A stretch of 64,000 bases of DNA from DATAVB01 sp036267955 (GTDB taxonomy: Bacteria; Actinomycetota; Actinomycetes; Mycobacteriales; QHCD01). This document shows, one piece after another, positions 27,293-35,843 of this stretch. Each line of letters starts with the position of its first letter. The first letter of the stretch is position 1. The DNA lies in the NCBI GenBank assembly GCA_036267955.1, contig DATAVB010000076.1, forward strand, positions 1 through 64,000, given 5' to 3'. The notes under the pieces are model-generated. The model worked only from the letters and a program-made list of their open reading frames with translations. It did not search any database and was not told the DNA's origin. The position numbers and the translations under genes are program-made.

Positions 27293-29413
27293 TTATTTCA
27301 GCGGCTCCGCCGGTGCGCCGACCACATCGATGATCCAGGCCAGCGCGAACGCCCGCTGCCGCCACGCGTCGTACCGGCCGCTGCGGCCACCGTGCCCGGC
27401 GCCCATTTCGGTCTTCAACAACAACTGCCGATCACCGGTCGCCGTCGCCCGCAGCCGCGCCACCCATTTCGCCGGCTCGTGATAGAGCACCCGGGTGTCG
27501 TTGAGGCTGGTCTCGACCAGGATTGCCGGATAGTCCTTGGCCTCGACATTCTCGTACGGCGTGTAGGACTTCATGTACGCGTAGACCTCGGGATCGTGCA
27601 GCGGGTCGCCCCACTCCTCCCATTCCACGACGGTCAACGGCAGTGACGGGTCGAGAATCGAATTCAGCGCGTCGACGAACGGTACGGCGGCGTGAATTCC
27701 GGCGAATGCGTCCGGCGCCAGATTCGCCACCGCGCCCATCAGCAGGCCGCCGGCGCTGCCGCCCTGCGCGACCAACCGCTCCGCGCTGGTCCAGCCGGAG
27801 CTGGCCAGCTGCCTGGCACAGGCGACGAAGTCGGTGAAGGTGTTCTTCTTGTGCAGCATCTTCCCGTCGTCGTACCACCGCCGGCCCAACTCGCCGCCAC
27901 CCCGGATATGCGCTATCGCAAAGACAATTCCTCTGTCCACAAGCGACAGTCGCGGAATGACGAATGACGGGTCCATGCTCGCCTCGTAGCTGCCGTACCC
28001 GTAGATCAGCGCCGGCGCCGAGCCGTCCCGGGGCGTGTCCCGCAGGCAGAGGATCGAGATCGGCACCCGGGTGCCGTCCTCCGCAATCGCCCATTCCCGG
28101 TGCTGCTCGTAGCGCTCCGGGTCGTAGCCGCCCAGGACCGGTTGCTGCTTGCGCAGGACCAATTCGGCCGTGTTCAGGTCGTAGTCGTACACCGTGCTCG
28201 GCGTGACCAGCGACGTGTAGCCGAGCCGGTAGGAATGCGTGTCGTACTCGGCATTGTCGCCGGATCCGACCGAATAGATCGGCTCGGCGAATTCGATGTC
28301 GGCGCCGGAATCGAGGGATCCGTCGGCAGCAACCTGATAGACCCGCAGCCCGGAAAGCCCGTCCCGGCGCAGGCTCACCACCAGATGCTCGGCGAACGCG
28401 TCGACATCCAACACCCGGGTGTCGTCCCGGTGCTCGATGAGGATCTGCCAGTCCGCGGGCCGGTCCACCGGTGCCGCGGACACCGCGAAATTGACGCCGC
28501 CGCCGCAGTCGGCGTCGTTGTGCACGATGAGGAAGCGGTCGATTTCCCTGGTGTATTGATGCTCGACCGAGTATTCGACGCCGGCCTTGCGGGGCCGGAT
28601 CACCCGGGGCGCCGAGTCCGGATCGGCGGCGTCGATGGCCAGCGCCTCGCTGGTCAGCTTGCTGGACGCCTCGATGAGCACGAACCGCTCGCTGCGGGTG
28701 GCGCCGAGCCCGACCCAGAACTTCTCGTCCGGCTCTTCGAAGATCACCACGTCGTCGCTCGCCGCGGTGCCGATCCGGTGCCGCCACACCTTGTGCGGCC
28801 GCCAAGCGTCGTCAACGGTCAGGTAATACAGCGTGCTGCCGTCCAGCGACCAGGCCGAACCGTAGGAGGTGTCGGGCACCTCGTCGTCCAGATCCGAGCC
28901 GGTGGCCAGATCCTTGACCCGCAGGGTGAACCGCTCGTTGCCGGCGAAGTCGGTGGAGTAGGCGAGCAGCCGGCCGTCGGGGCTGACGTCGAGCGCGCCG
29001 AGAGAAAAGAAGTCGTGCCCCTCGGCCAGGGCGTTGCCGTCGAGCAGAATTTCCTCGCCCGGCAGCGGGCCGCCTTCGGTCTGCGGCGGCACGTCACCGG
29101 ATGCCCGGCAGCGGCAGTGAATGGCGTATTGCTGGCCCTCGACGGTGCGCGAATAGTGCCACCAGCCCTTGTGCAGCACCGGGACCGAGAGGTCGGTCTC
29201 CTGGGTGCGGTCCTTGATCTCGGTGAAGATCTGCTCGCGCAGGTCCGCCAGCCCGCCGGTCGCCTCCTCGGTGTAGGCGTTCTCGGCCTCCAGGTAGGCG
29301 ATCGTTTCCGGGTTGTCCTTCTCGGCGAGCCAGGCGTACGGGTCGTTCACGGTGTCGCCGTGGTGGACGCGGGCGCTGGGGATCTGCTGTGCCGTCGGCG
29401 GCGGGTTCGTCAT
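27293..29413 (-). CDS. ptrB: oligopeptidase B (S9A prolyl oligopeptidase family)
   Basis: Cytosolic serine peptidase of 706 residues cutting short peptides after basic residues. The N-terminal seven-blade propeller begins near MTNPPPTAQQIPSARVHHGD and DPYAWL. The C-terminal catalytic domain has the nucleophile GGSAGGLLMG, Asp in DTRVLYHEPAKW and His in GAGHGGRSGRYD, with the family block FAIAHIRGGGELGRRWYDDGK split around the entry loop. ATG 29413 lacks a Shine-Dalgarno but has TAACGT eight bases upstream. A second S9 peptidase lies at the right edge of the window. Confidence 0.93.
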   Translation of the reverse strand: MTNPPPTAQQIPSARVHHGDTVNDPYAWLAEKDNPETIAYLEAENAYTEEATGGLADLREQIFTEIKDRTQETDLSVPVLHKGWWHYSRTVEGQQYAIHCRCRASGDVPPQTEGGPLPGEEILLDGNALAEGHDFFSLGALDVSPDGRLLAYSTDFAGNERFTLRVKDLATGSDLDDEVPDTSYGSAWSLDGSTLYYLTVDDAWRPHKVWRHRIGTAASDDVVIFEEPDEKFWVGLGATRSERFVLIEASSKLTSEALAIDAADPDSAPRVIRPRKAGVEYSVEHQYTREIDRFLIVHNDADCGGGVNFAVSAAPVDRPADWQILIEHRDDTRVLDVDAFAEHLVVSLRRDGLSGLRVYQVAADGSLDSGADIEFAEPIYSVGSGDNAEYDTHSYRLGYTSLVTPSTVYDYDLNTAELVLRKQQPVLGGYDPERYEQHREWAIAEDGTRVPISILCLRDTPRDGSAPALIYGYGSYEASMDPSFVIPRLSLVDRGIVFAIAHIRGGGELGRRWYDDGKMLHKKNTFTDFVACARQLASSGWTSAERLVAQGGSAGGLLMGAVANLAPDAFAGIHAAVPFVDALNSILDPSLPLTVVEWEEWGDPLHDPEVYAYMKSYTPYENVEAKDYPAILVETSLNDTRVLYHEPAKWVARLRATATGDRQLLLKTEMGAGHGGRSGRYDAWRQRAFALAWIIDVVGAPAEPLK

Positions 29414-29421
29414 GCTGCCGG

Positions 29422-29427
29422 ACGTTA
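29422..29427 (-). promoter_or_regulatory. candidate -10 box for leaderless ptrB
   Basis: TAACGT on the minus strand ends eight bases before ATG 29413, with no ribosome site between. Confidence 0.45.
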
Positions 29428-29447
29428 CCGGTTGGACCCGGTCTTCC

Positions 29448-30248
29448 TCAGCCGGGATTCGGTACCGCACCGCCGAATCGGCGATCCCGGCGGGCGAAGG
29501 AGTCCACCGCCGACCACAGGTGGCGGCGGTCGAAGTCCGGCCAGTAGGTGTCGATGAACGCCAATTCGGCGTACGCGGCCTGCCAGAGCAGGAAATTGCT
29601 GGTCCGCTGTTCCCCGGAGGACCGGATGAACAGGTCCACATCGGGCATGTCCGGGTCGTAGAGGTAACGGTTGACGGTCCGCTCGTTGATCCGTTCCGGC
29701 TTCAGCCGCCCGTCCCGCACATCCGCCGCCATCGCCGCCATCGCGTCGGCCAACTCGGCCCGGCCGCCGTAATTGACGCAGAATCCCAGATTCAGCACGG
29801 CATTGTGCTTCGACATCTGCTCGGCGGTTTCCAGCTCGTCGATGACGCTCTTCCACAGCCTCGGTCGCCGGCCGATCCAGCGCACCCGGACCCCGAGCTC
29901 GGTCAGATAGTCGCGGCGGCGGTGGATCACGTCCCGGTTGAAGCCCATCAGGAAGCGCACCTCCTCCGGCGAGCGCCGCCAGTTCTCGGTCGAGAACGCA
30001 TAGGCGGACAACCACGGGATGCCCAGCTCGATGGCGCCCTCGATCACATCCAGCAGGGCGGCCTCGCCGGCCTCATGCCCCTTGGTACGCGGCCAGCCCC
30101 GGTTCTTGGCCCACCGGCCGTTGCCGTCCATCACGATCGCCACGTGCCGCGGCAGCACCTCGGCCGGGATCTCCGGCGGGCGGGCGCCGGTCGGGTGTGG
30201 TCGGGGCGTGGCCCGGGGCGGTGTTTCCCGGCGTCGACGGTCTGGCAT
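29448..30248 (-). CDS. uppS: isoprenyl transferase (undecaprenyl/polyprenyl diphosphate synthase)
   Basis: Cis-prenyltransferase of 266 residues that elongates allylic diphosphates with isopentenyl diphosphate to make the lipid carrier for cell-wall synthesis. Seen: HVAIVMDGNGRWAKNRG with catalytic Asp41, YAFSTENWRRSPEEV, and the C-terminal RSSGEQRTSNFLLWQAAYAEL. A basic, proline-rich N-terminal extension of about 30 residues precedes the fold. ATG 30248 has TACGGT seven bases upstream and no Shine-Dalgarno, so a leaderless mRNA is likely. It lies beside recO as in many actinobacteria. Confidence 0.94.
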   Translation of the reverse strand: MPDRRRRETPPRATPRPHPTGARPPEIPAEVLPRHVAIVMDGNGRWAKNRGWPRTKGHEAGEAALLDVIEGAIELGIPWLSAYAFSTENWRRSPEEVRFLMGFNRDVIHRRRDYLTELGVRVRWIGRRPRLWKSVIDELETAEQMSKHNAVLNLGFCVNYGGRAELADAMAAMAADVRDGRLKPERINERTVNRYLYDPDMPDVDLFIRSSGEQRTSNFLLWQAAYAELAFIDTYWPDFDRRHLWSAVDSFARRDRRFGGAVPNPG

Positions 30249-30255
30249 GAAAGCC

Positions 30256-30261
30256 ACCGTA
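30256..30261 (-). promoter_or_regulatory. candidate -10 box for leaderless uppS
   Basis: TACGGT on the minus strand is separated from ATG 30248 by seven bases (GGCTTTC), so the transcript probably starts at the A of ATG. Confidence 0.55.
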
Positions 30262-30329
30262 TCGACCGATCCCGGCAATGGCCGCGGCTCGGCTCATTCG
30301 TGTCGAACATCGCGCCGCCCGGCCCCGTG

Positions 30330-30635
30330 TCAGGGTCTGTTCGAGTCGAACGTCGCAATCCCGAGCGCGGACCAGGCCTGCAGGATCTGACGGTCACCGC
30401 TGCACCCACGACATCGGCATCATCGATCTGCTCGATGGACGCGCAATGCGCTGCGACTCCGGAGCGTCAGCCGTTTCATGCGTCGCGCCCGGGCCAATGC
30501 CGCCGCCGTTTCGACATACAACAGCCGGCTGGAGATGACTACGTCCCTGTCATTCCAGATCCGTCGGCACGATGCGCTTCCCGGCTCCTGGACTATCAGC
30601 GGCACGAAGGCCGACGTGTCCAGCTATGCGATCAA
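30330..30635 (-). pseudogene. decayed VapC-type PIN-domain toxin
   Basis: Remnant of a ribonuclease toxin. Reading from TTG 30635 the frame gives (M)IA, then an in-frame TAG, then LDTSAFVPLIVQEPGS and VISSRLLYVETAAALARA, a recognisable PIN-domain start. After RLTLRSRSALR the frame is lost. A C-terminal-like piece QAWSALGIATFDSNRP followed by TGA at 30332-30330 appears in another phase. It overlaps the antitoxin stop by four bases (TTGA), as in intact vapBC pairs. The middle metal-binding residues are missing, so it cannot be active. Confidence 0.7.
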
Positions 30636-30804
30636 CGGCGCTGCTCGCCGATGAGGTCAGTGACCAACCAGCGGGCCGGAATCGGCTCAGGGGGCAGGCG
30701 TCTTGTGCTTGCGAGCACGCTGGACCCGTCCGTCGGCCACCAACTGTTCGAGTCTGGTCGGCGGGCCGACCGGGACGATCCGCGCGATCGGCTGACCGCG
30801 CCGC
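30632..30804 (-). pseudogene. decayed VapB/Phd-type antitoxin
   Basis: C-terminal two thirds of an antitoxin: GQPIARIVPVGPPTRLEQ and LVADGRVQRARKHKTP, then a frameshift, then PPEPIPARWLVTDLIGEQRR and the stop at 30634-30632. The DNA-binding N-terminus is absent; homology begins within a few bases of palindrome A2 (30805-30863). This suggests that insertion or recombination at the palindrome removed the 5' end. The upstream half of the 687-bp gap (30249-30935) is otherwise this palindrome and a tandem repeat. Confidence 0.7.
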
Positions 30805-30863
30805 GATCATGCAGAAACTGTTTGCGACACGCCGATAGCAGCAACACTTTCCGCATGATCAAC
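30805..30863. repeat. GATC-ended palindrome, family A copy 2
   Basis: Arms GATCATGCAGAAACTGTTTGC and a right arm reading GCAACACTTTCCGCATGATC flank the conserved loop core GACACGCCG. It is nearly the reverse complement of copy 3 at 41255-41318 and abuts the truncated vapB remnant. Confidence 0.85.
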
Positions 30864-30875
30864 ACCGAAAGCACC

Positions 30876-30962
30876 GGCTAACGGCGGTCAGCCACCCCGC
30901 GCCCGGCTAACGCCGGTCAGCCACCCCGCGCCCGGCTAACGCCGGTCGACCAACCGGAGCGA
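30876..30962. repeat. 29-bp tandem repeat reaching into the recO 3' end
   Basis: A unit beginning GGCTAACGCCGGTCAGCCAC starts at 30876, 30905 and 30934, the last containing the recO stop codon. The copies look like slippage duplications of the end of recO, each carrying the stop. Confidence 0.8.
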
Positions 30963-31664
30963 ACGCAGGCCCCGTTCCAAATGCCACTGCAGGTGCGCCG
31001 CCACCAGGCCACTGGCGTCGCGGCGGGCCACCGGCTCGCTGGTGTCCGCTGCGAACCAGTCACCGCGCAACAGCGCCCGCATCAGGTCCAGCGTCGGCAG
31101 GCTCGCCGACGCGGCCCCGCCGGGCCGGCAGCTGGAACACACGACGCCGCCCGCCGGCACCGAGAACGCCCGATGTGGCCCGGAATTGCCGCAGCGGGCG
31201 CAGTCGTCCAGCACCGGCTCCCAACCGGACAGCGACATGGCCCGTAACAGGAACGCGTCGAGCACCAGGGACGGCGCGTGCTCCCCGGCCGACAGGGTCC
31301 GCAGCGCGCCGACCAGCATCAGAAAGAGCCGCAGCGACGGCTCACGTTCCTCGGTCAGCCGGTCGGCCGTCTCCAGGATCGTGGTCCCGGCGGTGTAGCG
31401 GCCGTAGTCGGTGACGATCCCGGAGCCGTACGAGGAGATCGACTCGGCCTGAGTGATGATGTCCAGCGTCCGGCCGGTGTAGAGCTGCACATCGACATGG
31501 CTGAACGGTTCGAGCCTGGACCCGAATTTCGAGGTGGTCCGCCGCACTCCCTTGCCGACCGCGCGGACCTTGCCCTCGCGCCGGGTCAGCAGGGTGATGA
31601 TCCGGTCCGCCTCGCCCAGCTTCTGCACGCGCAACACGACGCCGTCGTCCCGGTAGAGGCTCAC
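30936..31664 (-). CDS. recO: DNA repair protein RecO
   Basis: Recombination mediator of 242 residues that anneals single strands and helps load RecA. The N-terminal OB fold starts SLYRDDGVVLRVQKLGEADRI in two parts, followed by GKVRAVGKGVRRTTSKFGSRLEPF. The zinc site is visible as CARCG and CSSC. GTG 31664 has no strong ribosome site. Thirteen bases separate it from the lipoprotein gene upstream, and it forms the end of the phoH-ybeY-era-recO block. Confidence 0.94.
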   Translation of the reverse strand: MSLYRDDGVVLRVQKLGEADRIITLLTRREGKVRAVGKGVRRTTSKFGSRLEPFSHVDVQLYTGRTLDIITQAESISSYGSGIVTDYGRYTAGTTILETADRLTEEREPSLRLFLMLVGALRTLSAGEHAPSLVLDAFLLRAMSLSGWEPVLDDCARCGNSGPHRAFSVPAGGVVCSSCRPGGAASASLPTLDLMRALLRGDWFAADTSEPVARRDASGLVAAHLQWHLERGLRSLRLVDRR

Positions 31665-31676
31665 CGGTTCATTCTG

Positions 31677-32540
31677 CTACGGAATTGGCCGAACGCTGCC
31701 CACCATCTCGTTGAGCACCTTGGTCGGCGCGGCGCTCTTGACGTCGAGATCGGCGTACACGATGAAAATCCCGGCGCTACGGACGCCGGAGATCGCCACC
31801 GCGATGACCATGCCCCGCGGTGCGCCACATTTCGCCGGATGCGGAGCGGTCACATTCGCGACGACCTCGACGGCGTGCACGCCGGCTATCCGCAGCGGCT
31901 TGGACCGGCCGATCTTCATCGTGGCGTGCTTCACGCCGTCCTCGTACGCCGCCCTGCCCCAGTCGCGCGCGGCCGCATGCGCCGCCGCGGACAGGTTCGA
32001 GCCGCGAGCCGCCGCCACCCCGGCACCGGCCCGGGACGAGCCGTCATGCGGTTTGCAGAAGTCGCTCCGGTATTGCGACGCGGCCGACATGGCCGTCTGC
32101 GGTCCGTGCGAGTCCTCGAAACCGATGATGGTGTCGGCGCTGGCGACCTTCCAGTTCGGCGGTGCGTCGTAGGCGATCCGGCGCACCTGGTGCCCGACCG
32201 GCTGCCAGCCGTGGATCTTCGCCTTCAGCTTCGGCTTCGGCTTGGGTTTCGGCGTCGGCCTGGCGGTCCGAGAAGGCGCTGCCGACGACGGCGCATCCGA
32301 CGACGACGCGGTCGAAGACGGCGCATCCGAGGACGGCGCATCCGAAGGAGAACCGTTCGGGGATGTCGCCGTCGGCACGGTCAGCCCCGGACCGCCGCCG
32401 CGTCCCGAACCGTCGGCGGAGAAGGTCGCCTTTCCGTCCACTGTGGAACTGCAACCGGCCAGGAGGAAAAGAGCGGCACAGCTGATCAGCGCGCCGCGCC
32501 GCTTCCGTCGCGTTTCAGTATGTTCGTACCGCTGTGTCAT
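31677..32540 (-). CDS. lipoprotein with Ser/Pro/Lys-rich linker and unknown C-terminal domain
   Basis: Exported lipoprotein of 287 residues. Basic RRKRRG, a hydrophobic core and lipobox LLAGC (Cys30) start the protein. A repeat-rich linker (SPSDAPSSDAPSS, then KPKPKPKLKAK) reaches residue 108. The C-terminal domain includes WKVASADTIIGFED and ends VKSAAPTKVLNEMVGSVRPI; two or three cysteines may pair. It resembles uncharacterised actinobacterial lipoproteins. ATG 32540 has TAGCGT six bases upstream and no Shine-Dalgarno. It sits between era and recO, so its promoter may also serve recO. Confidence 0.8.
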   Translation of the reverse strand: MTQRYEHTETRRKRRGALISCAALFLLAGCSSTVDGKATFSADGSGRGGGPGLTVPTATSPNGSPSDAPSSDAPSSTASSSDAPSSAAPSRTARPTPKPKPKPKLKAKIHGWQPVGHQVRRIAYDAPPNWKVASADTIIGFEDSHGPQTAMSAASQYRSDFCKPHDGSSRAGAGVAAARGSNLSAAAHAAARDWGRAAYEDGVKHATMKIGRSKPLRIAGVHAVEVVANVTAPHPAKCGAPRGMVIAVAISGVRSAGIFIVYADLDVKSAAPTKVLNEMVGSVRPIP

Positions 32541-32546
32541 GAGTTC

Positions 32547-32552
32547 ACGCTA
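32547..32552 (-). promoter_or_regulatory. candidate -10 box for leaderless lipoprotein gene
   Basis: TAGCGT on the minus strand ends six bases before ATG 32540; no ribosome site is present. Confidence 0.5.
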
Positions 32553-32603
32553 GCGCATCAACCGACGACGCTCAGTCACCGCCCGGACAGCGAGCCACAG
32601 GCT

Positions 32604-33518
32604 TCAGAATCCCAGTCGACGCAGGTGCCGCGGGTCACGCTGCCAGTCCTTGAGCACGCTGATGTGCAGGTTCAGGTACGTCCGGGTGCCCAGCAACGCC
32701 TCGATCTGGCGCCGCGAATTGGTACCGACCTCTTTGAGCCGGCTGCCGCCCTTGCCGAGAATGATCGCCTTCTGACTCGGCCGTTCCACGTAGACAGTGG
32801 CGAAAATATCGACCAGATCGCTGTTCTCGCGCGGGTTCATCTCATCGATGGTGACCGCGATCGAGTGCGGGAGCTCATCGCGCACACCTTCCAGGGCCGC
32901 CTCCCGGATCAGCTCGGCGATCATCACCAGCTCGGGCTCGTCGGTCAGCTCGCCGTCCGGATAGAGCCGCGGCCCGGCCGGCAGTCGCGCGATCATCAGG
33001 TCGGCCAGCAGCTCGACCTGGTCGCCGGTGGTGGCGGAGACCGGCACGATCTCGGCGAAGTCGGCCAGCGTGCTGATCTCCAGCAATTTCTCGGTCAGCG
33101 CGGCCCTCTTGACCAGATCGGTCTTGGTGACGACCGCGATCACCGGGGTACGGGTCTCCCGGAGTTCGTTGAGGATGAACCGGTCGCCCGGCCCGGTCTG
33201 CTCGTTGGCCGGCAGGCAGCAGCCGATCACGTCGACCTCGGCCCAGGTGGTACGGACGACGTCGTCGAGCCGCTCCCCCAGCAGGGTCCGCGGCCGATGC
33301 ATGCCCGGTGTGTCGACCACGACGAGTTGCGCGTCCGGCCGGTGCACGATCCCGCGCACCGCGTGCCGGGTGGTCTGCGGCCGCTGGCTGGTGATGGCGA
33401 TCTTGGCGCCCACCAGGGCATTGGTCAGGGTTGACTTGCCGACGTTGGGCCGCCCGACCAGGCAGCCGAACCCGGACCGGTGCATCGTGCCGTTGGGGGC
33501 CGCTGATTCGGTGCTCAC
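32604..33518 (-). CDS. era: GTPase Era
   Basis: Essential ribosome-assembly GTPase binding 16S rRNA, 304 residues. The G1 motif is GRPNVGKST, G3 is DTPGMH and G4 is TKTD in place of the more usual NKxD. The C-terminal KH domain has VERPSQKAIILGKGGSRLKEVG with the GKGG RNA-binding loop. GTG 33518 is chosen; the box CACAAT seven bases upstream resembles a -10 element and no ribosome site is visible. It follows a PNPOx-family gene inserted between the deaminase-like gene and era. Confidence 0.95.
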   Translation of the reverse strand: MSTESAAPNGTMHRSGFGCLVGRPNVGKSTLTNALVGAKIAITSQRPQTTRHAVRGIVHRPDAQLVVVDTPGMHRPRTLLGERLDDVVRTTWAEVDVIGCCLPANEQTGPGDRFILNELRETRTPVIAVVTKTDLVKRAALTEKLLEISTLADFAEIVPVSATTGDQVELLADLMIARLPAGPRLYPDGELTDEPELVMIAELIREAALEGVRDELPHSIAVTIDEMNPRENSDLVDIFATVYVERPSQKAIILGKGGSRLKEVGTNSRRQIEALLGTRTYLNLHISVLKDWQRDPRHLRRLGF

Positions 33519-33577
33519 TCAGCGCATTGTGCCGTACTCCCGGACCGCGCCCGACCGCTCGACTCCCGACCGGCGTT

Positions 33578-34144
33578 TCAGCCGGTGAATGGGCCGGGCA
33601 GGGCGGGCAGCCCGTCAAGGCTCGCCGAATTCTTCTGCTCCTGGTACGCCGCCAGTTTGGCCGGGCCGCGGTTCTCCGCCCACTGCTGCATCGTCGGGCG
33701 GTCGCCGGTGTACTCCATGAACGGAACGCCGTAGCCGCACGAGTCGCTGATCCGGTCGGCCTCGACCCGGATGACCGACCGCACGCCGAGGGTCGGCACC
33801 GCACCGAACGCCGCCACGAGCCCGTCGAACCGGTCGTCGGCGGGGAACACCGGCTCGCCCCGGCCGTGCACCCGGACGATGTTCGGCGGCCCCTGGAAGG
33901 CGCACCACATCACCGTGATCCGACCGTTCTGCCGCAGGTGCGCCACCGTCTCCGCACCCGAACCGGTGTAGTCGAGGTAGGCCAGCGTCCGCTCGTCGAG
34001 CAACCGCAATGCGCCCGAGCCGCCCTTCGGCGAGAGGTTCACGTGCCCGCCGGGGCCGTCCGGCGCGGTGGCGACGAAGAACACCGGCTGCGCCTCGATG
34101 AATTCGCGCAGCCGGCCGTCAATCACGTCGTACTGCTTTCCCAT
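33578..34144 (-). CDS. pyridoxamine 5'-phosphate oxidase-family FMN/F420-type protein
   Basis: Split-barrel flavin- or deazaflavin-binding protein of 188 residues. Family elements are FFVATAPDGPGGHVNLSPKGG, LAYLDYTGSGAETVAHL and GRITVMWCAF. The C-terminal PFMEYTGDRPTMQQWAE is typical of a subgroup annotated only as PNPOx-like. ATG 34144 follows GGGGG. It lies 15 bp from the deaminase-like gene and 59 bp before era, so it is probably co-transcribed, although it is not part of the usual era cluster. Substrate unknown. Confidence 0.85.
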   Translation of the reverse strand: MGKQYDVIDGRLREFIEAQPVFFVATAPDGPGGHVNLSPKGGSGALRLLDERTLAYLDYTGSGAETVAHLRQNGRITVMWCAFQGPPNIVRVHGRGEPVFPADDRFDGLVAAFGAVPTLGVRSVIRVEADRISDSCGYGVPFMEYTGDRPTMQQWAENRGPAKLAAYQEQKNSASLDGLPALPGPFTG

Positions 34145-34159
34145 GCCTACCCCCGGAAG

Positions 34160-34498
34160 CTAATGGTCGATAATCGAGCGGACCACACCGTCCGGCCCGG
34201 CCAGGATGACCGGCGCCGAGGTGTTCAGGTCCCGCACCGCGTCAATCCCGTCCACTGTGGACGATTCGGTGACGACAGCCGCCGCCTCCAACGCCTGGGC
34301 GCCGCTGGCCACCGCCGCGGCCACCGCGGCCTGCAGCGCCGACAGCGACAGCGAGGGCAGCGACACGGTCGCCGCGGTGTACGTCCGCCCGTCGCCGTCG
34401 CGGACGGCGGCACCCTCGGCCGCCTGCGCCCTGGCCCGACTGGACCGGGCCAGCGTCACCAGCTTCGCGTCCTCCGGATCGGTCAACGCATCAGCCAT
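34160..34498 (-). CDS. degenerate cytidine-deaminase-like protein
   Basis: A 112-residue protein in the position of the cytidine-deaminase-like gene found between corC and era in actinobacteria. The fold pattern EGAAVRDGDGRTYTAATV matches the deaminase strand pair, but the expected CAE zinc motif is replaced (SALQAAVAAA) and no PCxxC motif exists. It therefore should not bind catalytic zinc. ATG 34498 overlaps the corC stop by eight bases. A structural or regulatory role is inferred; the family assignment rests partly on context. Confidence 0.72.
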   Translation of the reverse strand: MADALTDPEDAKLVTLARSSRARAQAAEGAAVRDGDGRTYTAATVSLPSLSLSALQAAVAAAVASGAQALEAAAVVTESSTVDGIDAVRDLNTSAPVILAGPDGVVRSIIDH

Positions 34499-35843
34499 CG
34501 ATTGCCTGCCCCTCCTGGACATCCTGCCGGTCGTCCCGCGGATCAGCCGGCCCGTGGCCCTCCGCGGGCTCGGTCCGGATCCGACTCACCAGCACGCTGT
34601 CGATGACATTACGTCGCCCGCCGGCACTCTCGGCCACCAGATGCAACCCGGCCACATCCACCTCGGCACCCGGAATCGGCACCAGCCCGAGCTCCTGCGC
34701 GAGCAGCCCACCGACCGTCTCCACGCCGTCCTCGGGCAGCTCCACCGAGAACAATTCGCTGAGATCCTCCAGGGACAGCCGCGAGGTGACCCGGGCCGTC
34801 GTCGGATCCAGCCACTCCACCGGCGACTGCTCGTCGTCGTACTCGTCGGTGATCTCGCCGACGATCTCCTCGAGAATGTCCTCGATGGTGACCAGCCCGG
34901 CGGTGCCGCCGTATTCGTCGATCACCACCGCCATGTGGATCCGGCGGGCCTGCATCTCCCGCAGCAGCTCGTCCACCGGCTTGGACTCCGGCACGAAGGT
35001 GGCCGGCCGCAGCACGTCCTCGACCTTGGTACGAGCGCCGGTCGTCCGGCCGTTGTCGCCCTGGATGCGGCGGGCCAGGTCCTTCAGATAGACCAGCCCG
35101 ACCACGTCGTCCACGTTCTCGCCGATCACCGGGATGCGGGAGAAACCGCTGCGCAGCGCCAATGCCATCGCCTGGCCGATCGATTTGTTCCGCTCGATCC
35201 ACACCACGTCGGTGCGCGGCACCATCACTTCGCGGGCGATCGTGTCGCCCAGCTCGAAGACCGAGTGGATCATGTTCCGCTCGCCGCGCTCGACCACGCC
35301 GCGCGCCTCGGCCAGGTCGACCAGCTCGCGCAGCTCGACCTCGCTGGCGAACGGGCCCTCGCGGAATCCGTGCCCGGGCGTGATCGCGTTGCCCAGCAGG
35401 ATCAGCAGCGAGGCCAGCGGCCCCAGCAGCCGCCCGAGGAACCGGGTGACACCGGCGGTGTTCAATGCCACCGCGTACGGATGTTGCCGGCCGATCGTGC
35501 GCGGACCGACCCCGGCCAACACATAACTGGCCAGCGTCATCACGGTCGCGGCAACCACGATGGCCAGCCAGCCCACACCGAACGCGTTGTCCAGCGCCAC
35601 CGCCACCAATACGGTCGCCAGCAGCTCGCTGGCAACCCGGAGCAGCAGCAGCAGGTTCGTGTATCGCGCCTTGTCCGCCGCGATCGCCGACAGCGTCGCC
35701 GCCCCGCGGGTGCCTTCCCGGGCCAGCTCGGACACCCGCGCCGGAGACACCCTGATCAGCGCGGCATCGACGGCGGCGAAGAATCCGGCCAGCGGCACCA
35801 GCGCCGCCGCGACGACGAGCAGGGCGATGTCGAGCGCGGTCAC
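34491..35843 (-). CDS. CorC/HlyC-family membrane protein with CNNM and CBS domains
   Basis: A 450-residue membrane protein related to CNNM/CorC magnesium or cobalt efflux proteins. Four hydrophobic segments occupy the first 150 residues (IALLVVAAALVPLAGFFAAVDAAL first). Two CBS motifs follow (FELGDTIAREVMVPRTDVVW; VEDVLRPATFVPESKPVDELL), then DEYGGTAGLVTIEDILEEIVGEI split over the second CBS end and a C-terminal transporter-associated domain. GTG 35843 overlaps the ybeY stop by four bases. Transport activity is inferred from the family. Confidence 0.9.
   Translation of the reverse strand: MTALDIALLVVAAALVPLAGFFAAVDAALIRVSPARVSELAREGTRGAATLSAIAADKARYTNLLLLLRVASELLATVLVAVALDNAFGVGWLAIVVAATVMTLASYVLAGVGPRTIGRQHPYAVALNTAGVTRFLGRLLGPLASLLILLGNAITPGHGFREGPFASEVELRELVDLAEARGVVERGERNMIHSVFELGDTIAREVMVPRTDVVWIERNKSIGQAMALALRSGFSRIPVIGENVDDVVGLVYLKDLARRIQGDNGRTTGARTKVEDVLRPATFVPESKPVDELLREMQARRIHMAVVIDEYGGTAGLVTIEDILEEIVGEITDEYDDEQSPVEWLDPTTARVTSRLSLEDLSELFSVELPEDGVETVGGLLAQELGLVPIPGAEVDVAGLHLVAESAGGRRNVIDSVLVSRIRTEPAEGHGPADPRDDRQDVQEGQAIDG

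Noticed and set aside
31278..33434. 718-codon plus-strand frame across recO, the lipoprotein gene and era
   Set aside because: It crosses three oppositely oriented genes and has no family features.
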